DNA of 8,445 nucleotides from Treponema sp. (GCA_031259035.1 JAIRLZ010000124.1:1-8445); one strand, 5' to 3'. Numbered from the stretch's first letter, positions 1-6,116 are shown. The notes: generated by a model from the letters alone, not told the origin. A program made the numbers and translations.

Positions 1-563
1 ATGCGTTCCTTGTCAAATTCGTCTTGGACTTCACCTGTCTCTTCCTGAATTTTGGCAAGAACGTCAAAAGGCGTATCCCAGTCGAATCCCAGCTTCGCGG
101 CTTTTTTCTGCAATTTGTACGCCCGGTCAAGAGGGGGCAGCGCTTTTGACACTTCGTCCAGCGCCGAGTCTTTCGGAGCGCGTCCTTCCTGTTCAACCTT
201 GATTTTCGCCCAATTTTCAAGAACTTCCCGGCTGTCTTTCACGTTCACGTCTCCAAACACGTGCGGATGCCGGCGGATGAGTTTTTCCGAGATCGTTTCC
301 AGTACGTCTGACACGGAAAAAAGCCCTTTCTGTTCGTGCATATAGGAAATCATGGTCGCAAGCAGAAATATGTCGCCGAGTTCTTCCTTGATGTGTTCCG
401 GTTTGTCTTCGTCAATGGCTTCCACACATTCGTAGGTCTCTTCAATTAAGTCGCCCCTCAACGTTGAAGGCGTCTGTTCCTTGTCCCACGGACAGCCGTC
501 TGGAGAGCGGAGCCGCGCTACAATATCATACAAGCCCTTGAAGGCTTGGGATTCGGTTTTCAT
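1..563 (-). CDS. mazG: MazG-type nucleoside triphosphate pyrophosphohydrolase (C-terminus beyond window)
   Basis: Reading the minus strand from the ATG at 563 gives 187 codons without a stop, running off the left edge. The protein begins MKTESQAFKGLYDIVARLRS and continues with the MazG signature PDGCPWDKEQT (residues 21-31). The metal-binding helices carry E41-E42-x-x-E45 and E61-x-x-D64, in 'EELGDIFLLATM'. A second MazG-like segment starts near residue 160 (GFDWD...IQEETGEVQDEF), as in two-domain MazG proteins of about 260 residues, so roughly 75 residues are probably missing. The family hydrolyses NTPs and dNTPs to NMP and pyrophosphate in the cytoplasm, as house-cleaning or as control of alarmone levels. 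The start is the only in-frame ATG before the conserved block. No clear Shine-Dalgarno sequence precedes it, and an A-tract, which is a T-run on this strand, lies about 25 bases upstream. The family call is firm; the preferred substrate cannot be read from the sequence. Confidence 0.93.
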   Translation of the reverse strand, partial: MKTESQAFKGLYDIVARLRSPDGCPWDKEQTPSTLRGDLIEETYECVEAIDEDKPEHIKEELGDIFLLATMISYMHEQKGLFSVSDVLETISEKLIRRHPHVFGDVNVKDSREVLENWAKIKVEQEGRAPKDSALDEVSKALPPLDRAYKLQKKAAKLGFDWDTPFDVLAKIQEETGEVQDEFDKER

Positions 564-586
564 GGAAGTACAATGAATGGAATTGC

Positions 587-629
587 AAAAAAAAACAAGG
601 CGCCGCAGAGAGGCAACGAGAAAGCGCCT
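587..629 (-). terminator. Possible rho-independent terminator or attenuator just upstream of mazG
   Basis: On the minus strand, AGGCGC (629-624) pairs with GCGCCT (603-598), followed after TG by nine T residues (595-587). The loop is long, about 20 nt, so the structure is not ideal. It would stop leftward transcripts entering from the intergenic region, or attenuate mazG if the mazG promoter lies to its right. Only the inverted repeat and T-run are seen; the function is inferred. Confidence 0.3.
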
Positions 630-650
630 GGAAAGCGAGGTTAGAGACAT

Positions 651-692
651 TGGACTTGTTCAAGAACCCGGTTGGTTCTTTCACAAGTCTTC
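651..692. repeat. Long imperfect palindrome (hairpin 1 of 3)
   Basis: GACTTGT (653-659) pairs with ACAAGTC (683-689), and AAGAACC (662-668) pairs with GGTTCTT (674-680). The two stems are separated by a symmetrical 2-by-2 mismatch and close on a 5-nt loop (CGGTT). This gives 14 pairs in a 37-nt element. It is the first of three adjacent palindromes in this gap and has no T-run of its own. It looks like a dispersed intergenic palindromic repeat rather than a simple terminator, but copy number elsewhere cannot be judged from this window. Confidence 0.6.
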
Positions 693-730
693 CAAAAAAC
701 GCTGATTTTTGACAAAATCCGCGTTTTTTG
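693..730. terminator. Strong symmetrical hairpin (2 of 3), possible bidirectional terminator
   Basis: CAAAAAACGC (693-702) pairs perfectly with GCGTTTTTTG (721-730). Inside it GATTTT (704-709) pairs with AAAATC (714-719) around the 4-nt loop TGAC, leaving one T/C mismatch between the two stems. That is 16 pairs in 38 nt. A T-rich stretch follows on the plus strand (733-738). The structure is certain from the sequence. The terminator role is only plausible, because the T-run is inside the stem and no gene ends nearby: mazG points away to the left and the glycosyltransferase starts 420 bp to the right. Confidence 0.45.
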
Positions 731-748
731 TTGGTTTTTAAAACGGGT

Positions 749-778
749 GTTGTTTAGAAGCTGAAGTTTCTAAACAAC
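749..778. repeat. Perfect 11-bp inverted repeat (hairpin 3 of 3)
   Basis: GTTGTTTAGAA (749-759) and TTCTAAACAAC (768-778) are exact reverse complements with an 8-nt loop. The arm core TTTAGAAG resembles TTTAGAGG in the palindrome at 2024-2088, which hints at one family of AT-rich intergenic palindromes, but the similarity is short. No T-run follows, so a terminator role is not favoured. Confidence 0.6.
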
Positions 779-809
779 TCTATTATGAAAAGGCAAGCCA
801 AATTGACAT

Positions 810-894
810 GCTTCCGGCAGGAAGCGGAGGTCCAAAAGGGGTTGCGCATGAACGAATGAAAAGCGGCGGCACGGGAAACCGGAGGGGGCGCCGC
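810..894. other. Two GC-rich stem-loops in a gene-free stretch
   Basis: The stretch from 779 to 915 has no credible coding frame. It holds a 6-bp stem with a 4-nt loop, GCTTCC (810-815) with GGAAGC (820-825), and a GC-rich stem, GCGGCG (863-868) with CGCCGC (889-894). Neither is followed by a T-run. These could be incidental in GC-rich DNA. No ncRNA family is recognised. Confidence 0.25.
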
Positions 895-915
895 AAGGCG
901 GGCAAGAATGTAATC

Positions 916-944
916 TTGACGATAACTGACGAATGCGCTATATT
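916..944 (+). promoter_or_regulatory. Near-consensus sigma-70 promoter for the glycosyltransferase gene
   Basis: TTGACG (916-921) matches the -35 consensus at five of six positions. TATATT (939-944) matches the -10 at five of six. The spacer is exactly 17 nt (922-938). It faces the gene starting at 1149, so the transcript would begin near 951 and carry a leader of about 200 nt. It is the best promoter-like element in this intergenic region. Activity is inferred. Confidence 0.65.
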
Positions 945-1074
945 ACAAAGCGAATGAATGAATCGTTTTGTTTTGAAGCCTCGTGCGCGAAAATATTCGT
1001 TGTCTAACGCGGACTTTCACAAGAGAGCGGCGTGTATGGCGTGTACGTAGATTGCAAAACAAAATGAATATAAA

Positions 1075-1126
1075 AAGCCGGTAAAGCGAAATCAAGCGCC
1101 GTTTCGATTTCAAAAGCCGCCGGCTT
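1075..1126 (+). promoter_or_regulatory. Structured mRNA leader ahead of the glycosyltransferase gene
   Basis: An outer stem AAGCCGG (1075-1081) with CCGGCTT (1120-1126) encloses an inner stem GAAATC (1088-1093) with GATTTC (1106-1111). The structure ends about ten bases before the ribosome site AAGG (1137-1140). It sits within the transcript predicted from the promoter at 916-944, so it could influence translation or mRNA stability. It matches no riboswitch I recognise, and no ops (RfaH-type) element was seen. Confidence 0.35.
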
Positions 1127-1148
1127 CAGATAACATAAGGATGAAAAG

Positions 1149-2054
1149 ATGGGAATAAAAAAGATATTAAGAGCGATACTCCATAAAGATCTCATTTCAT
1201 TATATAAAACTCTAAAATATAATAATAGAAACAAGATCATGCGGACGCTGCGAAGAAATCATGCCGGTATAATAGATTCTTTTAGAGAGAAGAGAAATAT
1301 ATTACCCCCTCCCCCCGATGAGCCTTATATTGTATGGACGTGCTGGTGGCAAGGCGAACAAAACATGCCTGAGCTTGTAAGGGTGTGTTACAACCAGCTT
1401 AATAAGAACGCCAATGGTCACAGAGTGATAGTGATAACAAAAGAAAACTACAGAAAATATGTTTCTTTGCCGGAATATATTCTAGAAAAAGTGGAAAAAA
1501 GAATGATCACCATCACGCATTTATCCGATATATTGCGGGCATGCTTGTTATACACATACGGCGGATTATGGATCGATTCCACCATGTTCACAACCAAACC
1601 GCTGCCGGAATTCACTCCTGAGACGGAGTTGTATAGTTTAAGGAGGCTTAACGACGCCAATTACGTTTCAAAGAGCAGGTGGACGGCGTTCTTGTTTTAC
1701 GCGAACAAAGGCAATCTTTTATTTGAGTATTTAATGACGATTTTCTTTGAATATTGGAAGACAAACAACAAAATGATAGACTATTTTCTTATAGACGACA
1801 GCATAGCTATCGCATATAATGAAATGGCGGATGTCAATAGAATGATTGAAAACATTCCGTATTCCAATTGTTATGTACACTGGCTGTGCGCCAACTTGAA
1901 CAATGAATTCAACGTGAAAGATTATAACGAACTAACCGGCGGCGCTTGTTTTCATAAATTGTCATATAAAGAGAAATATTGCGGGAGCGTCAACGGAAAG
2001 CCGACCTATTACGGATATATTATGGGAACCTCTAAAAACGCGACCTGCGGTTAG
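1149..2054 (+). CDS. Capsular-polysaccharide-type glycosyltransferase (Caps_synth / GT32-like)
   Basis: This 301-aa protein shows the hallmarks of the capsular polysaccharide synthesis glycosyltransferases. PYIVWTCWWQG (residues 59-69) is the first Rossmann strand with the 'I-W-x-x-W-x-Q-G' pattern. HLSDILRACLLYTYGGLWIDST (residues 124-145) carries the SD-x-LR helix, the YGG turn and the DxD-like metal/nucleotide-sugar site around D143. A 'CFHKLSYK' segment near 267-274 is also typical. It probably transfers a sugar onto a surface glycan at the inner face of the membrane; donor and acceptor cannot be predicted. The start at 1149 has AAGG 8 nt upstream, and an ATG at 1141 reads only five codons. 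The gene is clearly AT-richer than its neighbours and uses AGA and ATA codons freely, suggesting transfer. It stands alone, without other glycan genes. The last nine residues (293-301) and the stop come from the palindrome at 2024-2088, so the native C-terminus may be altered. Confidence 0.85.
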   Translation: MGIKKILRAILHKDLISLYKTLKYNNRNKIMRTLRRNHAGIIDSFREKRNILPPPPDEPYIVWTCWWQGEQNMPELVRVCYNQLNKNANGHRVIVITKENYRKYVSLPEYILEKVEKRMITITHLSDILRACLLYTYGGLWIDSTMFTTKPLPEFTPETELYSLRRLNDANYVSKSRWTAFLFYANKGNLLFEYLMTIFFEYWKTNNKMIDYFLIDDSIAIAYNEMADVNRMIENIPYSNCYVHWLCANLNNEFNVKDYNELTGGACFHKLSYKEKYCGSVNGKPTYYGYIMGTSKNATCG

Positions 2055-2088
2055 CGAACCTGCGGTTCGACAGTTTTTAGAGGTTCCC
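2024..2088. repeat. Long perfect palindromic repeat overlapping the glycosyltransferase stop codon
   Basis: GGGAACCTCTAAAAAC (2024-2039) and GTTTTTAGAGGTTCCC (2073-2088) are exact 16-bp reverse complements. The similarity extends outward into TATTAT/ATAATA with one extra base. Between the arms lies a second hairpin, CGAACC (2055-2060) with GGTTCG (2064-2069) on a 3-nt loop, and a 10-bp direct repeat ACCTGCGGTT (2043-2052 and 2058-2067). The left arm is translated as the end of the glycosyltransferase and the TAG stop is at 2052-2054. There is no coding capacity or target-site duplication that I can define. It is best described as a dispersed palindromic (MITE-like or REP-like) element, possibly doubling as terminator for the upstream gene. 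Confidence 0.75.
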
Positions 2089-2094
2089 TATAAT
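2067..2094 (+). promoter_or_regulatory. Promoter embedded in the palindrome, driving the nuclease gene
   Basis: TATAAT (2089-2094) is a perfect -10 box. TCGACA (2067-2072) matches the -35 consensus at five of six positions. The 16-nt spacer is exactly the right arm of the palindrome (2073-2088). Initiation would fall near 2101, only a few bases before the ATG at 2106, giving an almost leaderless mRNA. The box sequences are seen directly; promoter activity is inferred. Confidence 0.5.
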
Positions 2095-2105
2095 AATGGT
2101 GAACT

Positions 2106-5072
2106 ATGCCCCGTCCTGTAATTGACTACATTATAGAAGCCCTGCCCGATAGAAGGGCGCATTTCGTATTTCCGTCTGGCGTCGCCACGACTTTCTGGGC
2201 GCGGGAAGCGGCGAAAGCGTCCTTAAAGCCGGTCGCGCCCAACCGGTTTTTGGCGTGGGACAGCTTTAAGACGCAGGCTTTGTCGGTCAAGCAGACCGGA
2301 AAACAGGCGATAAACCATGCGATTCGCGCCTTATTTGCGTCAAACTTTCTGCTGGAGAACCGGAAGGCGAAGTTTTTGGGCGAATACATTCCGCCCGAAT
2401 ATGCGGATTCGTACAGTTCCTTTCTTGCGAGCCTTGCGAAATTGTTGCCCGCGCTTGAGGGCATTCTGCGCCGTCCCGAATTCGCCGTTGCGCAAGATGC
2501 GTATTTTGCGGACTTGCGGCTTATCCATGAAAAATATTCGCTGTTTTTGGAAGAATACCAGCTTTACGAGCCGACATGGAACAGCGCTGATTTCAGGCGA
2601 ACCGATGTTTCATGGACGCTGTTTTTTCCGGAATTGACGGAAGATTGGGAAGAGTACCGCGAAGAGTTGACAGGCGCCGCCGATGAGAATGGCGCGGAAG
2701 CGTACAAGGGCGACGCCCCTCTCCGCATCATCCCGGTGGAAGCGGTCGCGCCGCCTTCGTGGAATTCGGCGCCGCCGGGCGGCTTGTCGGGCCGCGGCGT
2801 TGACGCTGCTGGTTGCGCCGCCAGCGCTAACTGCGACGCCAGCGCTAACTGCGACGCCGGCGCTAATTGCGCCGCATCGTACGGGCGCAAATTTGTACAT
2901 TTCAGGTCAACCGCGCAGGAATACAAATGGCTCGCCCTTACGTGCAGGCGGCTTCTGGACGAGGACGGTCTGTGTCCTGAAGACATCTGCATATCGGTGG
3001 CTGGGAATGGAAGCGTTGACCGGCTCGTCCACGAATTTCACCTTTACGGACTGTTTGCGGATGCGCGCCAGGGGAAGCCGTTGCCGAAACATCCGGGCGG
3101 GCGGATTTTCAGCGCGCTTTCGGCGTGTCAGAGCAAGCGTTGGTCGTACGCGGCGTTGTCCGCCTTGCTGCTTGACAGGGCGTTCCCCTGGAAAGCTAAA
3201 GATTCCATCAGCATCCTTATGGAATTCGGGTTGCGCTACCACTGCGTCTCCGGTTTTCCCGAATCGCATCCCGATGGGCATCCATCGCGGCGCCGTGAAA
3301 TTGACGTGTGGGAAAAAACATTTGAACAGCATCGAAATCAGGAATTCGCCGGCGTGATGGTTTCTTCTATAGAATTGTTTTACGCGAGGCTCAAGAAAGA
3401 TATTCTCGCCTTTTTAGGCGCCGACAGTTTTGCTAAATTGCGGGAAAATTGGCATATTTTTGAAAAAAATCACTTTGACCGCGCGGCCATAGATCCGGAA
3501 ACCAATAAAATTATCGGAAAATCCCTCGCGTCCTTGCAGGAACTTATAGAAATTGGCGAACGCTTCCCCAAAATATACCAAAAATATGCGGGCAGGACTT
3601 TCCCTGTTTTTCAATCGTATATTCAAGAAGAAACCTATGTGTACGAATCAAAAGAACGGGGGATTCCCGTCTACGCCTACAAGGTTGCGGCGGGAATCGC
3701 GCCGCCGGTTCATTTCATCATCAATATGAATCAGGATGACGCCGCGGTGGTGTATGACGGACGCTCTTCGTTTTTGCGGGAAGACCGGAAAAACAGGCTT
3801 TGCATACAGGATCGGGACATTTCAGCGGAATTTATCAAAGCGTATCGTGTGTCCGCCGCCATTCCCGTGTTTACGGTCGCGGATCGCACCTTTTCAGGCG
3901 CGGCTACGCCTCACCGGAAGTTGGAAGACATTCTGGACGGCGAGATTTTACACCGCCAGATGCCCGTCCTTCCGGATCCGTATCAGGTGGAAACCGCCAT
4001 TCTCAGCGGACGCGATTCAAGAATTCCGTCCGCCTGCCCATCGGATGTACAGAAAAAAGGCTGGGAGGCGTTCAACGTCATACAAAAGAAACCGAAGGGC
4101 ATAGACGCGCGGACAACGGCGATAACGCAAGGCGATCTCCGCGCGGAAGTTGAGAAGCGGCTCTGTACTCAAAAACGCGATCAAGCGCAAGAGAGCGGGA
4201 TGGCGGATGTCCGGCTTTCTCCTTCCGATTTGGACGAGTATCTGGCGTGTCCTTTCAAATGGGTCTTGCAAAGAGGTCTTGGGGTGAGGGAAAAACAAAC
4301 CGAGATTGAAACGCTGGATCAGAGGGATTTGGGCAGGCTGTATCACAGTATTTTGGAGCGGCTTTGGACGCGGATACAAGAAAACCACGGGCGTTTTCAA
4401 ATTCAAGACGTGGATGTATATAAAAAATATCTTGATGAAGAGATGCGGCAAGCCATCGACAAGGCGCAAAACAACGAGGGGTATTTTCAAAAACCCATTT
4501 ACGACATGCTTAAACCCCGCATTAAAGCCGCGCTGGAAGACTATCTCGACCGCGACGCCGAAAATCTGAATGGAAAGACCGTTGTGGGCGCGGAATATCC
4601 CCTGCGAAAAACCTATGCGGCGGCCCCCGCGTTAAGCGGCATAGCGGATATTGTTCTGAATGATGGAGAAGGCGGACATATCATTAGAGATTACAAAACA
4701 AAAACCGTACCGTCTGCGGCTGAATTATGGGCGGATGACGATGAGTTTCCGGGCAACGTACAGATGGCGTCCTACATCGCCATGCTTGAAACTTCCGGCG
4801 CGGGGAACAGGAACGCCGGCGCTGAAGTGCCCATTGTCAAGGACGCGCGGTTTTATTCGATAGACAATCGGGAATTCCGTCCGGTGATAGATGAGGACAA
4901 CCCTCACTCTGGATATGAAAAAGAAATCGCCGCCGTAGACCTTGTTGTTGAGAAGATTGCCGCCGCAATGCGCACCGGCGAATACATGGCGCCGAAAACC
5001 ATTTCCCGTACGGTTTGCCGCGATTGCGCGGTCTCGTCCGTGTGCAGGAAGCCTTATATCGGGGAGAAATAA
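2106..5072 (+). CDS. AddB-like PD-(D/E)XK nuclease with 4Fe-4S cluster (inactive helicase domain)
   Basis: This 988-aa protein has the architecture of AddB, the DNA end-processing partner of the AddA helicase. The C-terminal nuclease shows SGIADIV (D848), DYK (D862, K864) and Q886-M-A-S-Y890, the RecB-type nuclease motifs. The four Fe-S cysteines are C715 (LACPFKW) and C971, C974, C980 (Cx2Cx5C), as in Bacillus AddB. The N-terminus (FVFPSGVATTFW, residues 20-31) sits where a Walker A loop would be but lacks the GK(T/S) signature, so no ATPase is expected there. A low-complexity linker (about 190-260) includes three Cys-containing hexapeptide repeats. The ATG at 2106 has only a weak GGTGA close upstream, in keeping with a nearly leaderless transcript. 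Known relatives resect double-strand breaks for recombination together with AddA. No addA gene follows here, so the partner is elsewhere, or lost. The nuclease call is firm; the AddB assignment is likely. Confidence 0.85.
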   Translation: MPRPVIDYIIEALPDRRAHFVFPSGVATTFWAREAAKASLKPVAPNRFLAWDSFKTQALSVKQTGKQAINHAIRALFASNFLLENRKAKFLGEYIPPEYADSYSSFLASLAKLLPALEGILRRPEFAVAQDAYFADLRLIHEKYSLFLEEYQLYEPTWNSADFRRTDVSWTLFFPELTEDWEEYREELTGAADENGAEAYKGDAPLRIIPVEAVAPPSWNSAPPGGLSGRGVDAAGCAASANCDASANCDAGANCAASYGRKFVHFRSTAQEYKWLALTCRRLLDEDGLCPEDICISVAGNGSVDRLVHEFHLYGLFADARQGKPLPKHPGGRIFSALSACQSKRWSYAALSALLLDRAFPWKAKDSISILMEFGLRYHCVSGFPESHPDGHPSRRREIDVWEKTFEQHRNQEFAGVMVSSIELFYARLKKDILAFLGADSFAKLRENWHIFEKNHFDRAAIDPETNKIIGKSLASLQELIEIGERFPKIYQKYAGRTFPVFQSYIQEETYVYESKERGIPVYAYKVAAGIAPPVHFIINMNQDDAAVVYDGRSSFLREDRKNRLCIQDRDISAEFIKAYRVSAAIPVFTVADRTFSGAATPHRKLEDILDGEILHRQMPVLPDPYQVETAILSGRDSRIPSACPSDVQKKGWEAFNVIQKKPKGIDARTTAITQGDLRAEVEKRLCTQKRDQAQESGMADVRLSPSDLDEYLACPFKWVLQRGLGVREKQTEIETLDQRDLGRLYHSILERLWTRIQENHGRFQIQDVDVYKKYLDEEMRQAIDKAQNNEGYFQKPIYDMLKPRIKAALEDYLDRDAENLNGKTVVGAEYPLRKTYAAAPALSGIADIVLNDGEGGHIIRDYKTKTVPSAAELWADDDEFPGNVQMASYIAMLETSGAGNRNAGAEVPIVKDARFYSIDNREFRPVIDEDNPHSGYEKEIAAVDLVVEKIAAAMRTGEYMAPKTISRTVCRDCAVSSVCRKPYIGEK
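2820..2873 (+). repeat. Three 18-bp in-frame tandem repeats in the nuclease gene
   Basis: Units at 2820-2837 and 2838-2855 are identical (GCCAGCGCTAACTGCGAC). The third, 2856-2873, differs at four positions. They encode ASANCD, ASANCD and AGANCA (residues 239-256), preceded by a partly similar AAGCAA. The length is a multiple of three, so copy-number changes by slippage would keep the frame. They lie in a linker between the N-terminal domain and the next conserved block (KFVHFRSTAQEYKWL), not in a catalytic region. Confidence 0.85.
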
Positions 5073-5519
5073 GACGGCGCGTTCATACCGTGAAGCGCCG
5101 CGACAGCTCCAAAACGCGAACTGCATCTGGAGGCGACGCTTTTCCGGGGGCTTGGCTGCGAAATAGTTGGCGGCACAAGCGCTGCTATAACCGCCTGCGC
5201 CGGAAACGCCGCATCAGCGGCCGTTCCCGTATGCATACAGGGGCCGCCGGCAACGGCTGTGGGAGCGTGTATAACGATTGCGAGAGGCTGACAAGCGTTA
5301 TCCTTTCGCGGCAAACACAGGCGCAAGGAAATCCCTCGCCCAAATCCCAGAGCCGGCGACCGGACTCTCGGAGCAAGCGACCAGCCTCCCGAAACCAGCA
5401 GCCAAACCCACGAAACCAGCAATCAACCCTTTGCGAAGGCGGCGATGGGACTTGCAGAGACGGCGGCGAAAGAATAGAATAGAAAAAAAGCATGAAACAT
5501 CAAAAATTGGAGGCGACAT
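5073..5519 (+). other. 447-bp gene-free stretch, probably decayed coding DNA
   Basis: No frame here has a credible start, ribosome site and family resemblance together. In the same frame as the upstream nuclease, after its TAA and a further TGA at 5091, the sequence is open from 5094 to 5288. It encodes AATAPKRELHLEATLFRG and then an Ala/Gly-rich hydrophobic run. The piece AATAPKRELHL resembles helicase motif VI of UvrD/AddA proteins (V-A-x-T-R-A-x-x-x-L), although the key arginine is absent. The right half carries 21-bp repeats. Its last bases hold the ribosome site of the next gene. The favoured reading is a relic, perhaps of the addA partner expected after an addB-like gene. This is weakly supported, and a plain spacer is equally possible. 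Confidence 0.35.
5356..5430. repeat. Degenerate 21-bp tandem repeats
   Basis: Units begin at 5356, 5377 and 5398, with a partial fourth at 5419. The second and third share GCxxCC..CGAAACCA, and the 11-mer CGAAACCAGCA recurs at 5390 and 5411, a 21-bp period. Read in the plus frame through 5356 they give heptapeptides ATGLSEQ, ATSLPKP, AAKPTKP and AINP. The opposite strand also yields seven-residue periodicity. There is no usable gene around them, so they are either a non-coding minisatellite or the remains of a heptad-repeat protein segment. Confidence 0.5.
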
Positions 5520-6035
5520 ATGGGCGTGGATTGGTATCCCCGGTCCAGGGACGCGCGGATTCATTTGACGGATACGTGGATTGAGGTTTTCAAGACCAAA
5601 GCGACGGAGTGGAACATTCCCGCCTCACATGCAAACAGCCTGACGGCGGCGAACAGCGCGGCAAAAGAGAAGCTGGCGGTGGTCAAAAGCGGAGAGCGGA
5701 CGACCGCCAGCGTGGTGGAGTGCAACGAGATATTCGTGGAGTTGGAGGCTGAGGCGCGATTCCTTAAAAAGCATTACCCGCTCCTGCCGCCGCTTGACTT
5801 GGCGGATTTGGCGGCGCTTTTGTCGCTTCCGCCGGATGAGACCCGCGACCCGGTTGGCAAACCGTCCGGGCGGCCCGCTTTGACCCTCACCTACCCCGGA
5901 GGACGGCGCAAAACGGAACTGGTGGAATTCGGCGCGGCGGATTCGGGCATGACGGCTTTCTTCCGCGCCCGGTACGAGAATCAGAAGGGCGAACACGGCG
6001 CGTGGGGGCCGCGCGCTTCCGCCGTCATCCCCTGA
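5520..6035 (+). CDS. Small hypothetical protein of a multicopy 'SAVIP' family, apparently internally shortened
   Basis: This 171-aa protein has a strong ribosome site, GGAGG (5509-5513), six bases before the ATG. There is no signal peptide or membrane segment. Residues 11-110 look helical: a first conserved stretch around 'DTWIEVFKTKATEWNIP', then 'NSAAKEKL...SGERTTASVVECNEIF', then 'EAEARFLKKHYPLLPPL'. The C-terminus 'GMTAFFRARYENQKGEHGAWGP' and final SAVIP resemble a fibronectin-III-like last strand. From memory this is a family with many paralogues in gut spirochaetes and some other bacteria, usually nearer 220-240 residues, with a block containing a 'YGYAIYRGVMP'-like motif between TYPGG and RRK. 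Here TYPGG (124-128) runs directly into RRK (129-131), as if that block were deleted. The function is unknown. It precedes the potassium-uptake genes by 81 bp, but a shared role is not indicated. Confidence 0.75.
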   Translation: MGVDWYPRSRDARIHLTDTWIEVFKTKATEWNIPASHANSLTAANSAAKEKLAVVKSGERTTASVVECNEIFVELEAEARFLKKHYPLLPPLDLADLAALLSLPPDETRDPVGKPSGRPALTLTYPGGRRKTELVEFGAADSGMTAFFRARYENQKGEHGAWGPRASAVIP

Positions 6036-6116
6036 CGCCGGCGGCGAGCTTTTCCGCCCCCAACAGAAGCAGCGGACTTTTCGCTCCAGTCGAAACATCG
6101 GGAGAAGTGAGGAAAC

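Noticed and set aside
52..345. Plus-strand open frame of 97 codons at the left edge
   Set aside because: It is antisense to the clearly conserved MazG coding frame and has no family resemblance.
803..830. TTGACA at 803-808 as a -35 box
   Set aside because: At 16-18 nt spacing the following bases are GC-rich with no -10 resemblance; the pair at 916-944 is far better.
958..1050. 30-codon open frame in the glycosyltransferase leader
   Set aside because: It has no Shine-Dalgarno sequence and no recognisable features; chance is likely, though an upstream leader peptide cannot be excluded.
1004..1240. Minus-strand frame with a hydrophobic look
   Set aside because: It overlaps the start of the glycosyltransferase and the structured leader, with no ribosome site or family match.
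2820..2873. Short direct repeats as a CRISPR array
   Set aside because: The units are contiguous, without spacers, and in frame within a coding gene.
2683..3357. Long alternative frame inside the nuclease gene
   Set aside because: It is Arg/Pro-rich with no motif, typical of an off-frame reading of GC-rich coding DNA.
5015..5482. 155-codon frame overlapping the end of the nuclease gene
   Set aside because: It has Arg/Ser-rich composition, no ribosome site and no family match, and half of it is an off-frame reading of the nuclease gene.
5278..5568. 96-codon frame carrying the heptapeptide repeats
   Set aside because: It overruns the well-supported start at 5520 in another frame and lacks a ribosome site; kept only as a repeat observation.
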